Positions 1 through 5,056 of a stretch of 5,056 nucleotides of DNA are shown piece by piece. The notes under the pieces were generated by a model. That model ran no database searches, had not been told where the DNA came from, and was given only the letters and a program-made list of their open reading frames with translations. The stretch spans positions 1-5,056 of the forward strand of contig JAFAXJ010000001.1 of the NCBI GenBank assembly GCA_019241095.1, in the 5' to 3' direction. The translations under genes and the position numbers were made by a program. The stretch is from Verrucomicrobiota bacterium (GTDB taxonomy: Bacteria; Verrucomicrobiota; Verrucomicrobiia; Chthoniobacterales; JAFAMB01). The number at the start of each line of letters is the position of its first letter. Positions within the stretch are counted from its first letter, which is position 1.

Positions 1-1497
1 GAGGATTTGATGCGCAGAGCGGCCCCGGAACAAAGGTTCAATCAACGGCTGAACGATCGTAGCAGTGCCATCCAAAGCCCGGGCGTCGGACCAGGCTTCA
101 AGAAAGTGAGTTTCCGGGATGTGCCACACGCAGTCGCCAGATGTTTCGTTCGCGTGCTGAGAGAGATGAACTGAAAATCTGGTTTGCCTGAGCACCGTTC
201 CGAAATTGAAATTCTGCGGCGCGTCAAATGCAGGATTGCCGCCTAGAATCAAGATGGAATCAGCGGCGCCTGAAGATAAATCGTGAGTGAGTTGTTTCAG
301 CGACTGCACAGGGTCAGCAGGAACTATCAAAGCGCTCCGACGGTATTTCACGATCTGGCGGTCAGCGCCGATCTGACGATTGACGCGATGAGCCCAAGCA
401 TGCACTAAGGCCGGTTGCCGCGGACCAACCATCACAACGCATTTGCCCGGGCTTTTCTCAAATCGATCGACAATTCGATCAATCCAGCCCTGGCAGGCAG
501 GCTTCAGCCGTGCGATCGTTTGATTTGTCAACCGGGCGTACAAAGCTGCTACAAGCGAAGGGATCTCTCGACCAGCTAAAGGCAGACGATCATTCGCAAG
601 AGAGCTCACGTTCGAAGGAGTTGGTTCGACAGCAAAGAGGTAATTCGGGTTCGCGAAACCCTCCGTTTCGAATCTGCGCCGATCCGAAAAAGCCCTGGTT
701 AGCTTTAGACGGTCGGGGGCTTCTACGAAAAAGTCATAATCGAAACTAACAATAACATCCGCCTTTTCGAGATCGTATTCAGGTTCGAGGGGTTGTCCAA
801 ACGCGATCTGAGTACCCTCAGTAATGGCAAAGCGTGAAATCGGATCCCACTGGATCCACCTGGCCTTTGGTAAAGACTTAAGAAGCGATGCAAGCTGGAA
901 TCCAAGTGTTGGAGATGTGATTGGAGGCGTCAGAAGCCGGAATCTCGTTCCTTGATCCCCCTTGTGCCTCTGCAATTCTTGTTGGATGGCTTCTGTCAGA
1001 GCAGCCCAAGTCTGGATCTCACCACGGTTAGTTATGCCCTGAGACCTATCAGGGTCATACAAGCTAAGAATTTCGGCTTGTTCGATCGGACCAACGGCGC
1101 CAAGGCTCGTCGGATGAGCCGGATTGCCTTCGATCTTGGTTGGCCTACCCTCATTGCTGCGAACTAACACACCCGTTGCGAAACCAGATCGCGTAGCTGC
1201 AGTCGCAAAGAAGAGAGGCTCGCCGGAAACCAGTCGCTCAGGCTGATCAACGTAGGGAACAATCTTTTCTTGCGGCAGCCGCGAACAGTTGCTGAAGCCT
1301 AAAAGCCCAAACGCCGCACCCATAATCTTCAGGAAATGTCGTCGCTCGACTTCGTTATCGAATATGGAGGCGCCCGCAGGGAATTCCTGATGTAGCCATC
1401 TAAGGAATTCCTGATTGGGTTCTATCTCCGCGAGGCTCCGCCATCTTTTTGGCGCAATTCTCAGTTTCGGCGAGCTATTGTCTTCTGGCAATTGCAT
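1..1497 (-). CDS. actB: ActB, molybdopterin-oxidoreductase-like subunit of alternative complex III (partial, C-terminus beyond left edge)
   Basis: This is the periplasm-facing iron-sulfur/molybdopterin-like subunit of alternative complex III, which oxidises quinol and takes the place of cytochrome bc1. Reading the minus strand gives 499 codons without a stop, running off the window. Residues 19-43 hold the extended segment before the Tat motif that is typical of these proteins (W-RSL, QEFLRWLHQEFPAG). The twin-arginine motif ERRHFLK lies at residues 51-57, followed by a hydrophobic stretch and Cys71. Family landmarks follow: VPYVDQPERLVSGEPLFFAT (80-99), KIEGNPAHPTSLGAVGPIEQ (121-140), LYDPDRSQ (145-152), VEPTPS (290-295), GGNPAFDAP (419-427), and ETSGDCVWHIPETHFLEAW (451-469) then SDARALDGT. 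No N-terminal CxxC cluster motif is visible, in line with the known lack of a molybdenum cofactor in this subunit. The start is ATG at 1497: upstream in frame there is no ATG, GTG or TTG before TAA at 1530-1528. The start follows the actA stop by four bases and has no clear Shine-Dalgarno, so translational coupling is likely. Family proteins are usually about 1000 residues, so roughly half is here; the ferredoxin-like part lies outside. Confidence 0.93.
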   Translation of the reverse strand, partial: MQLPEDNSSPKLRIAPKRWRSLAEIEPNQEFLRWLHQEFPAGASIFDNEVERRHFLKIMGAAFGLLGFSNCSRLPQEKIVPYVDQPERLVSGEPLFFATAATRSGFATGVLVRSNEGRPTKIEGNPAHPTSLGAVGPIEQAEILSLYDPDRSQGITNRGEIQTWAALTEAIQQELQRHKGDQGTRFRLLTPPITSPTLGFQLASLLKSLPKARWIQWDPISRFAITEGTQIAFGQPLEPEYDLEKADVIVSFDYDFFVEAPDRLKLTRAFSDRRRFETEGFANPNYLFAVEPTPSNVSSLANDRLPLAGREIPSLVAALYARLTNQTIARLKPACQGWIDRIVDRFEKSPGKCVVMVGPRQPALVHAWAHRVNRQIGADRQIVKYRRSALIVPADPVQSLKQLTHDLSSGAADSILILGGNPAFDAPQNFNFGTVLRQTRFSVHLSQHANETSGDCVWHIPETHFLEAWSDARALDGTATIVQPLIEPLFRGRSAHQIL

Positions 1498-1501
1498 AAA
1501 A

Positions 1502-2161
1502 TCATCGATGGCAAGTGCTGCAATCCGTTAGTTCCCTCTGGGATTTCAGGTGGAGTTCGTTGACTAACGTTTGGCCGAGCTGTTGACGATCATCTGAAGG
1601 TTTCCATTCCAGATTGAACACCTCACTGGTTGGCCGAAGATGGTCGCCGGGATGGCGATGACATTCCAGACACCAACCCATTTGAAGGGTCTCCTGCTTC
1701 CACGTAATTGGCATGTGGTCGATCGGCCCATGACATTCAGCGCAACCTACCCCTTTAGCGACATGAATGCTGTGATCGAAATAAACGTAATCCGCCACAT
1801 CATGGACTCTAGTCCAAAGTAATGGCATACCCGAAGCGTACGATTGCCGCACCGGTTCCAATGCGGGTGCCTCTGTCCAAAGCTGCGAATGACAGGTCAT
1901 ACAGATCTCCATCGACGGGATCCCCGCAAAAGCCGATTTTTCGACCGCCGTGTGGCAGTACCGGCAATCAATTCCAAGGCCACCCACATGGTGTTGGTGG
2001 CTAAACTGTACCGGTTGATCTATCGGGACACCAACTTTGGTGGCGTAATCGGAGTAATTCAGGCGAAATGCAGCTAACCCGCCACCGGCAAGAACAAAGG
2101 GAATGGCGATGAGAATTGCTCGAAACCATGTGTTCGTTCTTTGGGAGAAAATTTGCGCCAT
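1502..2161 (-). CDS. actA: ActA, membrane-anchored pentaheme cytochrome c subunit of alternative complex III
   Basis: The 219-residue product is the pentaheme c-type cytochrome of alternative complex III, which carries electrons at the periplasmic face of the membrane. Five CXXCH haem-binding motifs are visible: CRYCH (66-70), CMTCH (87-91), CAECH (140-144), CLECH (164-168) and CSTCH (214-218). The last ends one residue before the C-terminus. A single hydrophobic segment at about residues 15-33 acts as an uncleaved signal anchor. Further histidines (H55, H57, H58, H120, H130, H133, H149, H170, H174) are candidates for distal haem ligands. The blocks QPVQFSHQHHVGGLGIDCRY and YVYFDHSIHVAKGVGCAECH are typical of ActA and separate it from other small multihaem cytochromes such as NrfH. 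The ATG start has a strong ribosome binding site five bases upstream. The stop TGA lies four bases before actB, giving the usual actA-actB order. Length and motif count are normal and the gene looks intact. Confidence 0.95.
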   Translation of the reverse strand: MAQIFSQRTNTWFRAILIAIPFVLAGGGLAAFRLNYSDYATKVGVPIDQPVQFSHQHHVGGLGIDCRYCHTAVEKSAFAGIPSMEICMTCHSQLWTEAPALEPVRQSYASGMPLLWTRVHDVADYVYFDHSIHVAKGVGCAECHGPIDHMPITWKQETLQMGWCLECHRHPGDHLRPTSEVFNLEWKPSDDRQQLGQTLVNELHLKSQRELTDCSTCHR

Positions 2162-2234
2162 GATCGCCTCTCACCGGACATCGGCGCCCTCGGTTCGTTT
2201 TTGGGCAGAGAATCGGACTCAGGCGTGGTCCTGG
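2162..2234 (-). other. 73-base gap between apnL and actA
   Basis: This is the only real intergenic space in the window. It holds the actA ribosome binding site. I see no strong hairpin followed by a T-run that would mark a rho-independent terminator for apnL; the best inverted repeat is a four-base stem, GGAC/GTCC, with a nine-base loop. No convincing -35/-10 pair is visible either. Either the alternative complex III genes are read through from the sugar genes, or their promoter lies inside the end of apnL or does not follow the sigma-70 consensus. Confidence 0.5.
2167..2175 (-). promoter_or_regulatory. ribosome binding site of actA
   Basis: On the minus strand GGTGAGAGG ends five bases before the actA ATG at 2161. 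It is purine-rich and close to the Shine-Dalgarno consensus, and it is the only convincing one in the window. It supports the chosen actA start and suggests that translation of the respiratory genes starts independently here rather than by coupling to the lactonase gene. Confidence 0.7.
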
Positions 2235-4226
2235 CTACACTTTAGAAGATGTAGCGCAGCGTGACCGTAGGAGAGCGTCGCCCTGAGATTGTAACCTCAT
2301 AATTCCATACGGGTTAAGAAAAGCTTCATCATCTGTAAACGGTTTTTTTATCCTACTGAAATAGGAGCAGTCACGGGCCGCGAGCTCAAACGCTGATGCA
2401 TCCAAAACACTCACCTCCCCGGACAGCGGCTGTTCAAATCGAATTGTTTTAGGTTGGCCTGTAAGATTGGCGATCAAAAGCTCGGTCGAGCCGTTCTTTT
2501 TTACTGCTATCGCTTGAACCTCCCGCGGTTTGGAGATGCGCAGCTTAACCAGAGGCTTATCCCGGAGATCGACAAGAGCTCTAAATACGTGATAAGCAGG
2601 ATAGACGCCGCCATTTTCATCAAACCAGGGCTGAGCATAGTTGGTTTTGGCGTGCACGATACCAAACTCGCCAACTCCACTGCCGATTGTGATAGCAAAA
2701 GCTCCATTCTCTGCAAATCGCGTCACAAACCCTAGATACCAGGCAGCACCGAAAAGACCACGCTGGCGCGGATCCATGCAGTTCATCGCTTGACGAATAT
2801 TATGCGGGTTAGACATTGGACTCTCACCATAAGGATTTGCACGCAACCCAATGGCGCTCGGGCCAACATGAAACGGCTTTCCTCCAGCAAACTCCTTTAC
2901 ACTTGTTGCAATGTAGGGTAGCGATTCCAAACCTTCCATTGCCGATCGATCATCCCCCGCGTGGAAAATGGCTACTGTTGTGAAGGTCAGGAAATCGAGT
3001 TGCTCTACCGGTGGACGTTTTCGGTTCAGCTCCGTGAAAAAGCTAAACATTCCACCGCCAAGCCGAACGCCCGGAAGCACCCTCCGGACAGCTTGGTAAC
3101 ACGTTTCCAAAGGCGGACAGGGGGGCCATGGACTACCCGGCAAAGTGCATTTGAGATCCGGCGCGGGCGAGACCATTACCGTCGAAATCGGGTATTCGAC
3201 TTGGAGTACCGCGTGTCCAAACTCTTCTATGTCCCGTTCAAAGCGGTCAACCGTCGGTACAACGAATTCTAGCCAAGTCTCCGCTTTCAGTTCATGGGCA
3301 ATTGCCGCCATCCTTTTCAGGTCCGCTAATGAATGGCCTGCCCCCGGATCATAATAGCAAACAATATGAGTCGGATTAGCAGTCCGAAGCAGGTCCAAGC
3401 TGTCCTCGGTCGCAATCAGGTCCTTTGGATGTAGCCCAAAACCAATCGGCGGCATGGAACCAACTTCTACGTCGTTAGCAAAACTAATGCTGACAGACGT
3501 GTCAGCGACCTCCAATGCTCCAACTTTACCGCTCACGGACAAACTAACTTTTTGGCTGAGCTTTTCACCTTCCTTGATCAGGTAAGGCCACGGGAGAGAT
3601 AGAGGACGGACATAAGTCTTGTAAGAAGCATCAGTCCAATTGCGCTGATCTTCCATCTCGAATACGTCACCATTCATCCGGCAATTGACGGCTAATCCAG
3701 GTTGAAAGTCATGAGTTAATGACCGTATCTCGCGCATGGGTTGGACAGGATCGATCAGGAGAGGAAAGTTAGTTTCTTCTATAGAGCCATCGACATGCTC
3801 GATTTGGCAAGGTGCGCCTGCCACTCCATCTATGGGATGAAGCACTACAAACCCAGTGCGGTTAGTTAGAAAGTCGGTGTCAGCTATGCCATTCGCAGCA
3901 AATTGGAGCGAACCGTCAGCTTTGCCTTCAATGTTAACTGCATAGCTGAATTTTTGATCTTGTCCTCCCGCGACTGCATTATAGCATACCCGGAAGGATT
4001 CAGGTCCTTCCTGAATATCGAGATCCTCGATTCGCGGAGCGTAGGTTCCCCAATTCGTGTCACGAACTACGAAAGATATTGCCCTGATCATTTCATGCCC
4101 GTAATAGCGCGCATAACGCAAATTACCTGCCTCAAGCTCGACGGTGAGTGGGCCTGCCTTGAGCAAACGAGGAGGTTCAACCGGTTCATCGGTTCCAAAC
4201 AGCCGGATTAAGTCTGAAGTGGCCAT
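2235..4226 (-). CDS. apnL: D-apionate lactonase family protein (ApnL-like)
   Basis: The family hydrolyses D-apionolactone to D-apionate, the step after D-apiose dehydrogenase in D-apiose breakdown; the absence of a signal peptide points to the cytosol. The 663-residue product shows three regions: an N-terminal beta-rich domain (about 1-250), a TIM-barrel-like middle (about 255-555) and a small beta-rich C-terminal domain (about 560-645). Blocks I recognise from the family are LFGTDEP (9-15), FVVRDTNWGTY (52-62), DQRNWTDASYKTYVRPL (193-209), YYDPGAGHS (291-299), GGGMFSFFTELNRKRPP (390-406), DFLTFTTVAIFHAGDD (411-426) and VGPSAIGLRANPYG (454-467). I chose ATG at 4226, 19 bases after the permease stop, because family similarity starts just after it. 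A TTG at 4283 would add 19 unlike residues and overlap the permease by 38 bases. Neither start has a clear Shine-Dalgarno. The last 17 or so residues look like an unrelated tail. Placement beside an RbsC-like permease supports sugar catabolism. The assignment rests on remembered family motifs, and the exact substrate could be a related aldonolactone. Confidence 0.82.
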   Translation of the reverse strand: MATSDLIRLFGTDEPVEPPRLLKAGPLTVELEAGNLRYARYYGHEMIRAISFVVRDTNWGTYAPRIEDLDIQEGPESFRVCYNAVAGGQDQKFSYAVNIEGKADGSLQFAANGIADTDFLTNRTGFVVLHPIDGVAGAPCQIEHVDGSIEETNFPLLIDPVQPMREIRSLTHDFQPGLAVNCRMNGDVFEMEDQRNWTDASYKTYVRPLSLPWPYLIKEGEKLSQKVSLSVSGKVGALEVADTSVSISFANDVEVGSMPPIGFGLHPKDLIATEDSLDLLRTANPTHIVCYYDPGAGHSLADLKRMAAIAHELKAETWLEFVVPTVDRFERDIEEFGHAVLQVEYPISTVMVSPAPDLKCTLPGSPWPPCPPLETCYQAVRRVLPGVRLGGGMFSFFTELNRKRPPVEQLDFLTFTTVAIFHAGDDRSAMEGLESLPYIATSVKEFAGGKPFHVGPSAIGLRANPYGESPMSNPHNIRQAMNCMDPRQRGLFGAAWYLGFVTRFAENGAFAITIGSGVGEFGIVHAKTNYAQPWFDENGGVYPAYHVFRALVDLRDKPLVKLRISKPREVQAIAVKKNGSTELLIANLTGQPKTIRFEQPLSGEVSVLDASAFELAARDCSYFSRIKKPFTDDEAFLNPYGIMRLQSQGDALLRSRCATSSKV

Positions 4227-4245
4227 AATGGTGGGTACGGAAAGG

Positions 4246-5056
4246 TCAGCGCGAAAAGCTCCTTGAGGAAAGCAATCTCTCAATAAGGACAGCGGCGATG
4301 ATAACAGTCCCGATTGCCGATCCTTGCCAAAAAGGTGATACGTTTAAAAGATTGAGGCCGTTCCTGATCATTACCATGATCAGAACACCGATCAGCGTTC
4401 CGACAATCGAACCGCGACCGCCATACAAGCTTGCTCCGCCAATAACGACCGCAGCGATTGCATCGAGTTCAAGCCCAGTTCCAGCCAACGGATCGATCGA
4501 CATCACTTGCGCAGACGCAAAGGTGATGGCAACTGCGGATGACGCGCCCGAAATCATGTATGGAAGGATACTGTAGGCGAGAACGTTAAGGCCTGCGGTG
4601 CGAGCCGCTTCACGGTTCGAGCCAATCGCATAGATCGTGCGCCCTCCTTTGGTGTAGTTGAGATAGAGAAAGGCTAGCAGGTAGAGCAGGAGCAAGGTTA
4701 TGACGTGAGCTGGGATTCCAAGTATATTCGTATAGACGATATTGCTAAGACTCTCAGGCAAATCCGAAATTGCAGTTGCTCCTGAAAAAATGTAGGCAAG
4801 GCTTCGGCCGATTGCCATCATCCCGAGCGTAACGACGAAAGCCGGCAAACCAAATCGCGCAATTAATACTCCTGAGAACAGCCCGACGCCAAGCCCAGCC
4901 AGAATGGCTAGAACAATAGCAGTCGGAATGTTAAAATGCTCGAGGCCGCGTCCGAGCAATACTCCAGTAAATCCTGCAATCGAACCGACAGACAGATCGA
5001 TTCCACCAATCAAAATGACAACTGTCATTCCAATCGCAACAATCCCGACCACCACG
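4246..5056 (-). CDS. RbsC-type sugar ABC transporter permease (partial, N-terminus beyond right edge)
   Basis: This is the inner-membrane permease of a ribose/xylose-type (CUT2 family) ABC importer, working with a periplasmic binding protein and a double-domain ATPase. About 269 residues are visible, almost all of them strongly hydrophobic with several membrane-spanning segments. Landmarks, numbered from the first complete codon, are GGIDLSVGS (17-25), GLPAFVVTLGMM (69-80), the cytoplasmic ATPase-contact loop GGRTIYAIGSNREAARTAGL (137-156), GLELDAIAAVVIGGASLYGG (194-213), RGSIVGTLIG (214-223) and NGLNLLNVSPFWQG (232-245). E. coli RbsC has 321 residues, so about 50 N-terminal residues lie outside the window. 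The GTG near the edge (5055) is only an internal valine codon, not the true start. The gene ends 19 bases before the preferred start of the ApnL-like gene, so the two are probably co-transcribed. Substrate cannot be read from a permease alone; the neighbour suggests D-apiose or a related plant sugar, but ribose, xylose or a polyol remain possible. Confidence 0.93.
   Translation of the reverse strand, partial: VVVGIVAIGMTVVILIGGIDLSVGSIAGFTGVLLGRGLEHFNIPTAIVLAILAGLGVGLFSGVLIARFGLPAFVVTLGMMAIGRSLAYIFSGATAISDLPESLSNIVYTNILGIPAHVITLLLLYLLAFLYLNYTKGGRTIYAIGSNREAARTAGLNVLAYSILPYMISGASSAVAITFASAQVMSIDPLAGTGLELDAIAAVVIGGASLYGGRGSIVGTLIGVLIMVMIRNGLNLLNVSPFWQGSAIGTVIIAAVLIERLLSSRSFSR

Noticed and set aside
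461..480. Cluster of GATC/TCGA palindromes as a regulatory or replication site
   Set aside because: It lies inside the actB coding frame and such tetramers recur throughout the window; no spacing pattern stands out.
510..1167. Short plus-strand frames (510-749, 952-1167) as small genes
   Set aside because: They lie antisense to the continuous actB frame, have no recognisable motifs or ribosome binding site, and are explained as shadows.
1380..1415. Twelve-base direct repeat GGAATTCCTGAT at 1380-1391 and 1404-1415
   Set aside because: The spacing of 24 bases is in frame and encodes two similar Gln-Glu-Phe steps of the extended Tat region of ActB; it is most simply explained by repeated codons.
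1640..2077. Overlapping plus-strand frames opposite actA
   Set aside because: The opposite strand encodes five haem motifs in a family-typical order; the plus-strand translations are unlike any family I know.
2162..2234. Rho-independent terminator after apnL
   Set aside because: Only a four-base stem is visible and no T-run follows it on the minus strand.
2311..2339. Possible actA promoter on the minus strand, TTTACA with a 17-base spacer
   Set aside because: The matching -10 position reads TAACCC, too far from consensus to call.

Overview
The window reads as a stretch of Gram-negative chromosome in which all four recognisable genes lie on the minus strand, so transcription runs from right to left. 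In that order they are: the C-terminal part of an RbsC-type sugar ABC transporter permease (cut by the right edge), a D-apionate lactonase family protein (ApnL), and the first two genes of an alternative complex III operon, the pentaheme cytochrome actA and the N-terminal half of actB (cut by the left edge). The base composition is about half G+C, coding density is very high, and no RNA gene, mobile element, CRISPR array or long repeat is visible.

Right half (about 2235-5056): permease and lactonase are tightly packed, with 19 bases between stop and preferred start. ApnL-family enzymes hydrolyse D-apionolactone to D-apionate in the breakdown of D-apiose, a branched pentose of plant cell walls and glycosides. 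An RbsC-like permease directly upstream fits uptake of that sugar or of a related one. This part looks like the end of a plant-sugar catabolic operon; the ATPase, binding protein and dehydrogenase would lie to the right if they are present.

Left half (1-2161): after a 73-base gap with a good ribosome binding site comes actA, with five CXXCH haem motifs. Four bases after it comes actB, whose frame stays open to the window edge (499 codons). Alternative complex III is a quinol:electron acceptor oxidoreductase that replaces cytochrome bc1; the remaining subunits (rest of actB, then actC-F) are expected to the left.

The two halves have no obvious functional link beyond general carbon and energy metabolism. 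Their direct same-strand contact, without a recognisable terminator, is the most unusual structural point. The host cannot be fixed from this sequence. A soil or plant-associated member of Acidobacteriota or Verrucomicrobiota would fit an aerobic bacterium with complex III replacement and plant-sugar use, but ACIII also occurs in Pseudomonadota and Bacteroidota. I see no strong sign of a wholly new system.
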